Origin: CAVWDU01 sp963840725
GTDB taxonomy: Bacteria > Pseudomonadota > Gammaproteobacteria > Pseudomonadales > Halieaceae
Direction of reading: 5' to 3'
Length of the DNA stretch: 64,000 nt
Assembly: GCA_963840725.1 (NCBI GenBank)
Contig: CAWIZY010000016.1
Span: forward strand, 1,510,508-1,574,507
A program made the translations under genes and the position numbers. The notes under the pieces are model-generated. The model ran no database searches and had not been told where the DNA came from. It saw only the letters and a program-made list of their open reading frames with translations. The stretch's first letter is position 1, and each line of letters starts with the position of its first letter. This document shows positions 51,481-60,219 of this stretch, one piece after another.

Positions 51481-51515
51481 GCCGGCACTGAGCCGCTCAA
51501 CGTGAGGAGTTTTGT

Positions 51516-51854
<339 letters not shown>

Positions 51855-51887
51855 CCCTTTCGAGACACTCAGCAGAGAGCGAAATAC

Positions 51888-53150
51888 ATGGAAAACAATA
51901 TTTTTGAACTTCAGTATGCACTGGACACCTTTTATTTTCTGGTGTGCGGTGCCCTGGTGATGTGGATGGCTGCCGGCTTTGCCATGTTGGAAGCCGGCCT
52001 GGTGCGGTCCAAGAACACGACCGAAATTCTGCTCAAGAACGTGTCGCTGTTCGCGGTTGCCTGCACCATGTACATGATCTGCGGCTATATGATCATGTAC
52101 AAGGGTGACCTGCTCCTGTCGTCCATCACAGGAAATGGCGTGACCGGGGCCGATGAGCCTGCGACCTACGCACCCTCGGCAGACTTTTTCTTTCAGGTCG
52201 TCTTTGTTGCGACCGCTATGTCGATTGTCTCCGGTGCCGTGGCCGAGCGCATGAAACTGTGGGCGTTTCTGGCCTTTGCCGTTGTGATGACGGGTTTTAT
52301 CTACCCGATGGAAGGCGCCTGGACCTGGGGCGGTCAGTCGGTATTTGGGCTGTATACCCTGGGCGATCTCGGTTTCTCTGACTTTGCGGGTTCCGGTATT
52401 GTGCACATGGCGGGAGCTGCTGCTGCGCTCTCCGGTGTGTTGTTGCTGGGGGCGCGTAAGGGCAAGTACCGGGCCGACGGCTCTATCAACCCGATCCCCG
52501 GCGCCAATTTGCCGCTGGCGACGCTGGGTACCTTTATTCTCTGGATGGGTTGGTTTGGATTCAACGGTGGCTCTGTATTGGCAACAGCCAGTGTCGACAA
52601 TGCCAATTCGGTGGCTGTGGTCTTTATGAACACCAACGCCGCCGCGGCCGGTGGCCTGATCGCCGCCCTGATTCTTGCCCGCTTGCTGTTCGGCAAGGCT
52701 GATCTGACCATGGCGCTTAACGGTGCCCTGGCGGGGCTGGTTGCCATCACGGCTGAGCCTTCCACGCCGACGGCGCTGCAAGCCACCTTGTTTGGTGCAG
52801 CGGGCGGATTGCTGGTGGTGGGTTCGATCATCACCCTGGACAAGCTCAAGATCGACGATCCGGTCGGTGCGATCTCGGTACACGGTGTGGTGGGACTGCT
52901 GGGTCTGATGCTGGTCCCGGTGACCAACCCTCTGACCGATGATGGCGGCGCTTCTTTCAGCGGCCAGCTGATTGGTGCCGCGACAATCTTCGGCTGGGTG
53001 TTCCTGACCAGCTTCATAGTCTGGCTGGTGCTCAAGCTGGTGATTGGTATCCGGGTCAGCGAGGAAGAAGAGTACGAGGGAGTCGACCTTGCCGAGTGCG
53101 GCATGGAAGCCTACCCCGAATTCATGGGGGCCAGTGGCAGCGGCAAGTAA
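51888..53150 (+). CDS. amtB: Ammonium transporter AmtB
   Basis: The 420-residue protein has 11 membrane helices and the signature G-L-V-R-S-K-N-T after helix 1. D-F-A-G-S-G-I-V-H-M-A-G contains the ammonium-binding Asp and the first pore His; the second pore His lies in V-H-G-V-V-G-L-L-G. No separate signal peptide is obvious. It conducts ammonium into the cell and is closed by GlnK. It starts 33 bp after glnK and is followed by a terminator and a second glnK. Confidence 0.96.
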   Translation: MENNIFELQYALDTFYFLVCGALVMWMAAGFAMLEAGLVRSKNTTEILLKNVSLFAVACTMYMICGYMIMYKGDLLLSSITGNGVTGADEPATYAPSADFFFQVVFVATAMSIVSGAVAERMKLWAFLAFAVVMTGFIYPMEGAWTWGGQSVFGLYTLGDLGFSDFAGSGIVHMAGAAAALSGVLLLGARKGKYRADGSINPIPGANLPLATLGTFILWMGWFGFNGGSVLATASVDNANSVAVVFMNTNAAAAGGLIAALILARLLFGKADLTMALNGALAGLVAITAEPSTPTALQATLFGAAGGLLVVGSIITLDKLKIDDPVGAISVHGVVGLLGLMLVPVTNPLTDDGGASFSGQLIGAATIFGWVFLTSFIVWLVLKLVIGIRVSEEEEYEGVDLAECGMEAYPEFMGASGSGK

Positions 53151-53184
53151 ATCGCTTTGCGGGCGCACCTGACGGTGCGCAGTT

Positions 53185-53210
53185 GGGGGCCTTCGGGTCC
53201 CCTTTTTTTT
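53185..53210 (+). terminator. Terminator after amtB
   Basis: GGGGGCC-TTCG-GGTCCCC is followed by eight T residues, a strong stem with a stable TTCG loop. A second hairpin, GCGCACC-TGAC-GGTGCGC (53163-53180), stands just before it. The second glnK is therefore probably transcribed mostly on its own. Confidence 0.85.
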
Positions 53211-53231
53211 GCCGGGCCCATGCCGTTCGGA

Positions 53232-53247
53232 TGGCACCACCATGGCT
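53232..53247 (+). promoter_or_regulatory. Possible sigma-54 promoter of the second glnK
   Basis: TGGCACCACCATGGCT has GG (53233-53234) and GC (53245-53246) 10 bp apart but TGGC in place of TTGC. The start would be near 53258, 80 bp before the gene. The hairpin at 53163-53180 also looks like an NtrC palindrome, but with a 4-bp rather than 5-bp centre. Confidence 0.4.
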
Positions 53248-53338
53248 TCTGCGAGGCTGGCCAGCTCAATATTAGCCCTTGCCATTCTGCGTATGCACAC
53301 CATAATAGTGGGTCTTTCCCGTGAGGAGATTTGCCGCA

Positions 53339-53677
53339 ATGAAACTGGTCACAGCGATCATCAAGCCTTTTAAGATGGATGACGTTCGCAGCGCATTGTC
53401 CGAGATCGGTGTGCAGGGAATCACCGTGACTGAAGTCAAGGGTTTTGGGCGTCAGCGTGGTCACACCGAATTGTATCGCGGTGCTGAATATGTGGTGGAT
53501 TTCTTGCCCAAGGTCAAACTGGAAATCGCCGCCGCTGACGGTCAGGTGGACGGCATTATTGATGCGATTCTCAAATCGGCCATTACCGGCAAGATCGGTG
53601 ATGGTAAGATCTTTGTCTCCAACCTGGATCAGGTGATCCGAATTCGCACCGGTGATACGGGCGAAGCTGCTGTTTAA
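53339..53677 (+). CDS. Nitrogen regulatory protein P-II (GlnK/GlnB), copy 2
   Basis: The 112-residue protein is about 80% identical by eye to copy 1, with the same Tyr51 T-loop. Differences include KMDD for KLDD and changes near residues 70-85. It has a GAGGAG site. Two P-II genes flanking one amtB suggests a local duplication and some division of labour, such as AmtB gating versus NtrB/GlnE signalling. Which copy does what cannot be told here. Confidence 0.95.
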   Translation: MKLVTAIIKPFKMDDVRSALSEIGVQGITVTEVKGFGRQRGHTELYRGAEYVVDFLPKVKLEIAAADGQVDGIIDAILKSAITGKIGDGKIFVSNLDQVIRIRTGDTGEAAV

Positions 53678-53713
53678 TCCTTTCACTTTACAATTAACTA
53701 ACAGGAAAACTCC

Positions 53714-53911
53714 ATGTTGAAAAAATCTCTGGTTGCAGCCACCGTCGTTGCTCTGAGCCTCGGCCTCTCGGGATGCGGTGGCAGCACTACTACCGTCAAG
53801 CAGACAGAATCCCAGGGCCAGCAGCTGATAGACCTTAAAGAAGCCTATGACAAAGGGGTGATCACCGAGAAAGAGTACGAGTCAACCCGCAAGAAAATCC
53901 TCAAGGGCTGA
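53714..53911 (+). CDS. Small SHOCT-domain lipoprotein
   Basis: The 65-residue protein has a lipoprotein signal (L-G-L-S-G-C-G-G, Cys at 21) and a C-terminal SHOCT motif (L-I-D-L-K-E-A-Y-D-K-G-V-I-T-E-K-E-Y-E with K-K-I-L). SHOCT domains are short oligomerisation modules. It lies 36 bp after the second glnK on the same strand and may be cotranscribed. Function is unknown. Confidence 0.85.
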   Translation: MLKKSLVAATVVALSLGLSGCGGSTTTVKQTESQGQQLIDLKEAYDKGVITEKEYESTRKKILKG

Positions 53912-53935
53912 TCCAGTCTGGCCTGTTGAGCAGGT

Positions 53936-54700
53936 TCAGATCGGGCCTTTTTTTGGCCGGCTTGCTGCCGCCTGCTGCAGACGCCCGGTAGTCTGTTGAC
54001 CGGCCTCGATTCGGTCAATGGCGTCGGGCAACTGGCTCAGGTTGCCAATGCTCTGGTCTGCCGGCTGGCCCCCCGGCCACTCCTCACCCTGTGAGTTCAT
54101 CCACACCGTGTGCATGCCAAGCGCTTGCGCGGGATGAATATCATGCGCCGGGTTGTCCCCCACATGGACAATTTCAGCAGGCCGGGCGCCTGCCATATCC
54201 AGGGCTGCATGAAACATATCCGGCGCCGGTTTGCTGGCCCCGATTTCCTCCGCCAGAAACGCGAAATCAAAGTACTCGCCGACATCGGTCTTGTAGATAT
54301 CGGCATTGCCGTTGGTAAGCGCGCCCAGGGTGTAGCGTTTGGCGAGCCCCTTCAGCACCTCAAGTGCCTCCTCGTAGAGCACGACCGCGTGACGATGTTG
54401 CAAAAACACCGCGAACGCCTGCTCTGCGCCGGTTCGAGCGACTGCTTCTGCGTAGCCTGCCTGAATCTGTAATTCGTACAAGAGCTGAATACGCATCTGG
54501 CTCACGTGGTGAGCCAGTTCCGGGTGGCGTCGCCAAAGTGCCTTTTTGAACGCCCACAGTCCCGCGTGATCGTAGGCGTCGATAGCGCCAGGCCGATGGG
54601 CTACGAGCCAGCGTCGCTGTGCCTCTTCTGCCGCCAGCAGGGCTGGTTCAACATCCCACAGGGTGTTGTCCAGATCGAAGGTGATGACTCTCAGTGCCAC
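53936..54700 (-). CDS. yigB: HAD-family phosphatase, YigB-like
   Basis: The 254-residue haloacid-dehalogenase-type hydrolase has motif I DLDNTLW (nucleophile Asp10), motif II in LGALTNGN, the motif III Lys in G-A-S-K-P-A-P-D and motif IV HVGDNPAHD. In E. coli YigB acts on FMN and the riboflavin precursor phosphate. Position directly after xerC, 5 bp away, is the conserved YigB location. The last 25 residues are a polar tail outside the fold. Confidence 0.88.
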   Translation of the reverse strand: MALRVITFDLDNTLWDVEPALLAAEEAQRRWLVAHRPGAIDAYDHAGLWAFKKALWRRHPELAHHVSQMRIQLLYELQIQAGYAEAVARTGAEQAFAVFLQHRHAVVLYEEALEVLKGLAKRYTLGALTNGNADIYKTDVGEYFDFAFLAEEIGASKPAPDMFHAALDMAGARPAEIVHVGDNPAHDIHPAQALGMHTVWMNSQGEEWPGGQPADQSIGNLSQLPDAIDRIEAGQQTTGRLQQAAASRPKKGPI

Positions 54701-54705
54701 GGTCT

Positions 54706-55623
54706 TTAGCGCTTTTTTCGTTGTTTGGCACGCGGATGGGCGGCGTCGTATACCTTGGCCAGGTGCTGGAAGTCCAGGTGTGTGTAGATCTGGGTCGTAG
54801 CAATATTGGCGTGCCCCAGTAGTTCCTGAACGGCCCTGAGATCGCCACTGGATTCCAGCATGTGGCTGGCGAACGAATGGCGCAACATGTGGGGATGAAC
54901 ATCCTGCGGCATGTTCGAGCGTCGCCCCTGCAGCTTGAGTCGCGACTGAATGTTGCGCACGCTGATTCGCCTGCCGACCCGGCTGATAAAGAGCGCATCG
55001 CCGGTGTTACTGCTACCGGCCAATTGATCTCGAACCGTCAGCCAGTCTGTGATGGCGTCGATAGCCATAGCGCCGATCGGTAGCGTTCGGGTGCGGTTGC
55101 CTTTGCCAGTAACGGTAATCAGGTGTGCGCCATGATCAATATCGCTGCAGTTGGCAGAGGCCAGTTCAGCCAGACGTAAGCCGGAGGAGTAAAACAGCTC
55201 TGCCATGGCTCGGTCGCGCCTCGACAGAGGGTTGTCGTCACTGAACTTCAGATATTCGCCCATCTGGTCCGGGTCCAGAGTTTTGGGCAAATGCCGTGCC
55301 TGCCGGGGAGCCTGTACTGCCGCCGCAGGATTGCGTTGCTGGCGGTGCTGCCGGTTGAGGTAATTGAAGAACGAACGTGTCGCCGAGAGGCCCCGTTGAA
55401 TACTGTTGCCCGCCAGGCCTGCACGGTGCCTGGCACTGGCCCATTGGCGCACATGGACCTCGTCGATGTTGGCCGGGTCATCCGCTCCCGCTCTGAGGCA
55501 GTGCTCAGTCAGCGAGTTGAGATCCCGACGGTAGTTGTCCACAGTGTGTGCCGACAGCTGGCGAACGTCTCGCAAATAATCGAGAAATTCGCCGGTGGAA
55601 CGGGTCAGCGCGGATTCTGTCAT
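54706..55623 (-). CDS. xerC: Tyrosine recombinase XerC
   Basis: The 305-residue protein has an N-terminal SAM-like DNA-binding domain (about 10-95) and the catalytic domain. Catalytic residues are the Arg in SSGLRLAEL, H-x-x-R in HMLRHSFASHM, His in L-G-H-A-N and the Tyr nucleophile in TQIYTHLD. With XerD it resolves chromosome dimers at dif. Its place between DUF484 and yigB is the standard chromosomal locus, so it is not a phage integrase. Confidence 0.96.
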   Translation of the reverse strand: MTESALTRSTGEFLDYLRDVRQLSAHTVDNYRRDLNSLTEHCLRAGADDPANIDEVHVRQWASARHRAGLAGNSIQRGLSATRSFFNYLNRQHRQQRNPAAAVQAPRQARHLPKTLDPDQMGEYLKFSDDNPLSRRDRAMAELFYSSGLRLAELASANCSDIDHGAHLITVTGKGNRTRTLPIGAMAIDAITDWLTVRDQLAGSSNTGDALFISRVGRRISVRNIQSRLKLQGRRSNMPQDVHPHMLRHSFASHMLESSGDLRAVQELLGHANIATTQIYTHLDFQHLAKVYDAAHPRAKQRKKR

Positions 55624-55655
55624 GATGTGAGCGGCTGTTCTGCGGGCCTGTTCGC

Positions 55656-56357
55656 TCAGACAGGCGGGTTCTGGGGCTGCAATCGCGGCAGCAGGCGAAC
55701 GATAACCTCAGCGATATGGCTGAGGAAGACCGTGCCCATATCACCACTGTAGCGGTTGGCGTCGGAACTCCCGACGGCGATAAGACCGAGATCCCCGTTG
55801 TGGTGCAGCGGCATCATTGCGGCAGATCCCACTGCGCCCGCTTCGGGGAATAGATAGACAAGCTCTTCTTCCCGCAAAGTGCCGCATACCGCTTTGCGCC
55901 CGCGGAGCAGGCCGGCGACCACATCGGCCGCAGCGGGGTTTTCGAATCTTCCTCCGGTCATTTGTTCTGGCTTGTCGTGGAACAGAATCATCGCGGCGTG
56001 TTCCACCTCGAACTCACTGCGCATGGTGTCCAGGAAGTTGTCAAACAGGGCGCTTAGCGAATCGGCTTCCAGCAGCCGCAGCACCAATGCCCGGGTTTGC
56101 TGGTAGATCGATTCGTTGTCCTTCGCATTCCCGGTCAAAGTATTGAGTCGATGACGCATCTCGACGTTGCGTTCGCGCAGCACGCTCACCTGTCTCTCCA
56201 CCAGTGATACAGCACTGCCGGAGGCGTGGTTGATGTGCAGGTGGTCCATCAGGTCGGGATTGTGCTGCAGAAAATCACCGTGCTCGACGAGGTAGGCCCG
56301 CACCATGTCCTCGCTGATCTCAGGCCCGGCGGCCGCCGGTTTTTTACTCGCAGACAT
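55656..56357 (-). CDS. DUF484 family protein
   Basis: The 233-residue protein has a short helical start with Y-L-V-E-H-G-D-F-L-Q-H-N-P-D-L, the family hallmark. A coiled coil follows (S-L-V-E-R-Q-V-S-V-L-R-E-R-N), then a GAF-like domain (A-M-M-P-L-H-H-N-G-D-L-G-L-I-A-V-G-S). The role is unknown. It always sits between dapF and xerC in gammaproteobacteria, as here, 15 bp after dapF. Confidence 0.92.
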   Translation of the reverse strand: MSASKKPAAAGPEISEDMVRAYLVEHGDFLQHNPDLMDHLHINHASGSAVSLVERQVSVLRERNVEMRHRLNTLTGNAKDNESIYQQTRALVLRLLEADSLSALFDNFLDTMRSEFEVEHAAMILFHDKPEQMTGGRFENPAAADVVAGLLRGRKAVCGTLREEELVYLFPEAGAVGSAAMMPLHHNGDLGLIAVGSSDANRYSGDMGTVFLSHIAEVIVRLLPRLQPQNPPV

Positions 56358-56372
56358 TGTCGGTGGTGCCCC

Positions 56373-57203
56373 CTAAATCCTTATACTGCCCTCGAACACA
56401 ATTGCCGTGGGTCCGGTCAGCAGGGCGGGGTGACCTTCCCCGGCCCAGCTGACCGATAGCTTACCGCCGGGCAGGTTCACTGTCACGGTCTCATCCAGCC
56501 ATCCGCGGCTAATGCCGTAGGCCACGGCGGCACAGGCACCGGACCCGCAGGCGAGGGTTTCACCCACGCCCCGTTCGAAAACCCGCAGCCGGATGTCTGT
56601 CGCCGATACCCGTTCCATAAACCCGACATTAACCTGCTCCGGGAAGCTCTGGTGCGCCTCAAGCAGCGGCCCCAGCTCTGCCACCGGTGCCTCCAGTACG
56701 TTTTCTACCCGCAGAACGGCGTGCGGATTACCCATAGACAGGGCACCAATCTCCAGTTGCCTGGACCCCACCGTTATCGGGTAGCTGGCTGCTCGGGCCT
56801 GGGTCCGGAAGGGCACGGCTGTGGGTTCGAAGACCGGCGATCCCATATTGACCTCGACCTGGTGCCGGTCCCGGACCCGCAGCTCCAGAATCCCTGCACG
56901 GGTCTCGACCCGGATGCGGCGCTTGTTGGTGAGTTTTTTTTCCCGCACAAAGCGCGCAAAGCAACGCGCGCCGTTGCCGCACTGGCCGACCTCGGTACCG
57001 TCGGCGTTGAATATCCGGTAGCTGAAGTCAACAGTGGGATCACCGGGTGCTTCTACCACCAGTACTTGATCACAACCGACACCCAGGTGCCGGTCGGCGA
57101 TTTTGCTCACGTCCCGGCTGCGCAGTCGGTGTCGTTGACTGATCAAATCAATCACCACGAAGTCGTTACCCGCACCGTGCATTTTGGTGAACTTGAGAAT
57201 CAT
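56373..57203 (-). CDS. dapF: Diaminopimelate epimerase
   Basis: The 276-residue protein has the two-base cysteine pair in GNGARCFARF and ACGSGACA, and the N-terminal K-M-H-G-A-G-N-D-F signature. It converts LL- to meso-diaminopimelate for peptidoglycan and lysine. It overlaps lysA by 4 bp (ATGA), so product formation and use are translationally coupled. Confidence 0.97.
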   Translation of the reverse strand: MILKFTKMHGAGNDFVVIDLISQRHRLRSRDVSKIADRHLGVGCDQVLVVEAPGDPTVDFSYRIFNADGTEVGQCGNGARCFARFVREKKLTNKRRIRVETRAGILELRVRDRHQVEVNMGSPVFEPTAVPFRTQARAASYPITVGSRQLEIGALSMGNPHAVLRVENVLEAPVAELGPLLEAHQSFPEQVNVGFMERVSATDIRLRVFERGVGETLACGSGACAAVAYGISRGWLDETVTVNLPGGKLSVSWAGEGHPALLTGPTAIVFEGSIRI

Positions 57204-58483
57204 GCGAGCTGACCGCTCCGGGTATCGTCATCTGTCGGCGGCAGGCAGCGTTCCAGTCGGAGTATATCCTGGACGGTTTCGCGGTCTCGGACCCGGTGCG
57301 CCTGATCCCCATCCACCATCACCTCAGCCGCGCGGCCACGGGTGTTGTAATTCGAGCTCATGGTGAAAGCGTAGGCGCCGGCGCCGAATACGGCCAGCAG
57401 ATCACCGCTGTTCAGGTTCAGTGCCCGCTGTTTGCCAAGAAAATCGGCGGTTTCACAGACTGGCCCGACAATATCCCATTGTGCCTGCTCCCCTTTCTGG
57501 TGAGGCTTCACCGGCTGAATATCCATCCAGGCCTGGTAGAGGGCCGGACGCAGCAGATCGTTCATGGCGGCATCCACCAACGCAAAGTGGTGGTCCGGTG
57601 TGGATTTGAGGTATTGGACCCGGGTGACCAGAAGACCCGCATTGGCGCAGATTGAGCGGCCCGGCTCGAACATCAGTTTCAGAGGTCGGTCGCCAAGCTC
57701 GGCTCGAATCGCTTCGATGTAAGCCGCGACACTGGGTGGTGACTCATCGTTGTATCGCACTCCCAAACCTCCCCCGAGGTCGAGGTGGTGAATGGGTATA
57801 CCCAGCTCCGCCAGTTGGTCAACCAGCGCCAGCAGGCGCCGTAACGCTGCGATGAATGGCGTCAGTTCGGTCAGTTGCGAGCCAATGTGGCAGTCCAGCC
57901 CAACCACCTCAACACTGGCTAACTGCGCAGCCCGCTGATAGACGTGCAGGGCCTCGTCAACGGCAACCCCGAATTTGTTCTCCCGCAAACCGGTGGAGAT
58001 ATACGGGTGGGTGCGTGCATCTACATCGGGATTGACGCGCACCGATACTCGCGCGATGGTGTTTTGCTCGGCGGCGACCCGGTTCAGGACGTCCAGTTCC
58101 TGGGCCGACTCGAGATTGAAGCATTGAATACCCAGCTGCAGCGCGCGGCTCATTTCGTCTGCGGTTTTGGCGACGCCGGAAAATACGATACGTGCGGGAT
58201 CGCCGCCAGCGGCGAGAACCCGCTCCAGTTCACCACCCGATACGATGTCGAAGCCGGCGCCCAGTCGCGCAAGCACGTCCAGAACGGCCAGGTTCGAATT
58301 GGCTTTTACCGCGTAGCAGATCAAATGATCGCAGCCTGCAAGGGCATCCTGATATTCCCTGAAAGCCGCTTCCAGCGCCGCGCGGGAATAGATATACAGG
58401 GGTGTGCCGAACTCAGTCGCCAGCTTGCTGACGCCGAGTTGTTCGGCGTGCAACTCCCCGCAACAGTAGTCAAAAGGGGTCAT
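57200..58483 (-). CDS. lysA: Diaminopimelate decarboxylase
   Basis: The 427-residue fold-type III PLP enzyme has the PLP lysine in C-Y-A-V-K-A-N-S-N. H-I-G-S-Q-L, the G-G-G-L-G-V-R-Y loop and the EPGRSI phosphate motif complete the cofactor site. It removes CO2 from meso-diaminopimelate to give lysine. It is the first large gene of the lysA-dapF-DUF484-xerC-yigB run. Confidence 0.97.
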   Translation of the reverse strand: MTPFDYCCGELHAEQLGVSKLATEFGTPLYIYSRAALEAAFREYQDALAGCDHLICYAVKANSNLAVLDVLARLGAGFDIVSGGELERVLAAGGDPARIVFSGVAKTADEMSRALQLGIQCFNLESAQELDVLNRVAAEQNTIARVSVRVNPDVDARTHPYISTGLRENKFGVAVDEALHVYQRAAQLASVEVVGLDCHIGSQLTELTPFIAALRRLLALVDQLAELGIPIHHLDLGGGLGVRYNDESPPSVAAYIEAIRAELGDRPLKLMFEPGRSICANAGLLVTRVQYLKSTPDHHFALVDAAMNDLLRPALYQAWMDIQPVKPHQKGEQAQWDIVGPVCETADFLGKQRALNLNSGDLLAVFGAGAYAFTMSSNYNTRGRAAEVMVDGDQAHRVRDRETVQDILRLERCLPPTDDDTRSGQLA

Positions 58484-58624
58484 GGTCTGGGCTCTCGCTG
58501 CATTATTCGCGCTTCCTCATGAGATACAGGCAACAACAAATAGTTCTCCTTTTACTCGGTCCCGGGCCGCGGACGGTTCTGTGTTGCTTGAGCTGCCGGC
58601 CCGGCTCTCACTCATTGGGGTAGC

Positions 58625-58777
58625 CTACAAATTGGTGTTGTCTGACCGCTCAACAGGTCCGGTTTGTACATCGGGCGCCGGTGCTCCGGGCTCTGCCGGG
58701 AGGTATAGCGGTCCGGTTTGACCGCAGCCCGCCATTACTGACAGGAGCAATGCCAGAAGTATAAGCACGCAGCGCAT
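58625..58777 (-). CDS. lptM: LptM/LppL-type small lipoprotein
   Basis: The 50-residue protein has a lipoprotein signal (L-L-S-V-M-A-G-C) followed at once by the family motif C-G-Q-T-G-P-L-Y-L-P and a Pro/Ala-rich tail. LptM (YifL) helps mature the LptD-LptE lipopolysaccharide translocon in the outer membrane. ATG 58777 gives the usual length; the longer frame upstream runs into cyaY on the other strand. It lies 141 bp before lysA, the same place as lppL in Pseudomonas. Confidence 0.88.
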   Translation of the reverse strand: MRCVLILLALLLSVMAGCGQTGPLYLPAEPGAPAPDVQTGPVERSDNTNL

Positions 58778-58882
58778 AGGAGATTTCCGCAGGGTAAAGG
58801 CGCAAAGTATAACGTCCGCTAGAATCCGGTGCGAGCACCCCTTATGATGATGGGTCTCGCAACTCGTCAGGCGGTGACCGCG

Positions 58883-59215
58883 ATGACCGAATCGGAATTC
58901 AATCAACAGGTAGATGCCACCCTCGAACGGCTGGAATACGCGCTGGACGAGGTGGAATCGGAGACTGACCTTGACTACGAGGTTAGTGGCGGGGTGCTGA
59001 CAGTCACCTTTGAAAATGGCACCAGTATGGTATTCAGCCGCCAGCCACCCACCCGGCAGCTCTGGCTGGCCGCGCGCAGCGGTGGTTTTCACTTTGAATA
59101 TGATGCCGAGGCACAGGACTGGCGGGACACCCGGACCGGCAATTACTTCCGTCCCTTCGTGATCAGTCAGATGCGTGAGCAGGCCGGTATCGAATTCGCC
59201 TGGGGCGCGGCCTGA
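58883..59215 (+). CDS. cyaY: Iron-binding frataxin homologue CyaY
   Basis: The 110-residue protein begins M-T-E-S-E-F with the acidic helix (D-E-V-E-S-E-T-D-L-D-Y-E-V) that binds iron. The frataxin sheet follows (G-G-V-L-T-V-T-F-E-N-G-T and Q-L-W-L-A-A-R-S-G-G-F-H-F). It supplies or regulates iron for Fe-S assembly. An ATG-less extension to 58829 is unlikely. It is divergent from lptM. Confidence 0.94.
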   Translation: MTESEFNQQVDATLERLEYALDEVESETDLDYEVSGGVLTVTFENGTSMVFSRQPPTRQLWLAARSGGFHFEYDAEAQDWRDTRTGNYFRPFVISQMREQAGIEFAWGAA

Positions 59216-60195
59216 TGCAGCGCCGTCTCAGGCTGGCGTTCGCTTTAGCCCTGGTGCTGCCGGCGTGGCCTCTGGCCGCCGCTGAACCCCTGTATGTCAA
59301 AAATCTGAGCCCTGTAGCCGGTCTGATCGGGCTGCCGTCGCAACGTGACGCGTCTACACCGGGCGCAGGTCGTTTCGCGTTTGCGCTGCACGGGAGTGTG
59401 GCCAATACCTATGTTAATGAGATAAAGCGCCCGGAAGCGGTCAATCTGGATGGTGAGGTGCATCGGTTGGCGGCGGAGTTGCGCTATGGCCTGGGAGAAA
59501 ACTGGGATCTGCAGTTGGAGGTGCCCTGGCTGGGGCACAGTGGTGGCCAGTTGGACAGCCTGATCGATGGCTGGCACGATTTGTTTGGTATGTCCGACGG
59601 TGGGCGGGACACGGTGCCCCGGGACCTGCTCGATTACCGTTATCAGGGGCCCGAGACTGGCTTTGAGCTGGCAGATGATAGCTCTGGGCTGGGGGATGTC
59701 AGCCTGGCACTCAATCATGCTTTTTATCGTCAGGACAACACGGCGGTGGGGCTGACGCTGGGGTACAAGTTTGGCACCGGAGAGGATCGGGACTTTACCG
59801 GCAGCGGCGCGGATGATGTCTACCTGGCCCTGCGCTTTTCCGGTGCCCATCTGTCGGATCTGCCACTGACCTGGCATGGACAAGTTGGCTATCTGCGTGC
59901 GGGGAACTCGGACCTGCTGGGGGCGTTGCAGAATCGCGACGTCTGGTTTGCGGGGCTTGCATTGGACTGGGCAGTATGGGATCGGGTCTCGCTGATGGCA
60001 CAGCTCGACGGTCACGACGCACCGACCGACAGCCGCCTGACCGGGCTGGGTGAGGATGCCTGGATGCTGAGCTTCGGTGTGCGCTGGCGGGTGGCCAACA
60101 ACTGGGGTCTGGACTTCAGTTTCGTTGAGGACATTCAGGTCGAAACCGCCCCGGATATTATTTTTCAGGCCAGCTTGCGGTTTCATCCGGGGTGA
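59215..60195 (+). CDS. DUF3187 outer-membrane beta-barrel-like protein
   Basis: The 326-residue protein has a signal peptide (cleavage after L-A-A at about 22) and many alternating aromatic strands (D-L-Q-L-E-V-P-W, V-G-L-T-L-G-Y-K-F-G). It ends with F-Q-A-S-L-R-F-H-P-G, a barrel-like terminal strand. DUF3187 members resemble MetA-pathway-like phenol-degradation porins. The ATG shares a base with the cyaY stop (TGATG). Function is unknown. Confidence 0.82.
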   Translation: MQRRLRLAFALALVLPAWPLAAAEPLYVKNLSPVAGLIGLPSQRDASTPGAGRFAFALHGSVANTYVNEIKRPEAVNLDGEVHRLAAELRYGLGENWDLQLEVPWLGHSGGQLDSLIDGWHDLFGMSDGGRDTVPRDLLDYRYQGPETGFELADDSSGLGDVSLALNHAFYRQDNTAVGLTLGYKFGTGEDRDFTGSGADDVYLALRFSGAHLSDLPLTWHGQVGYLRAGNSDLLGALQNRDVWFAGLALDWAVWDRVSLMAQLDGHDAPTDSRLTGLGEDAWMLSFGVRWRVANNWGLDFSFVEDIQVETAPDIIFQASLRFHPG

Positions 60196-60219
60196 GTGAA
60201 GGCGCTCAGCCCTTGCCGC

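Noticed and set aside
53163..53180. NtrC site before the second glnK
   Set aside because: The palindrome has a 4-bp centre rather than 5 bp and forms a hairpin just before a terminator; kept only as a remark.
54706..55623. Phage integrase marking a mobile element
   Set aside because: Located between DUF484 and yigB, the conserved xerC locus; no attachment sites or phage genes.
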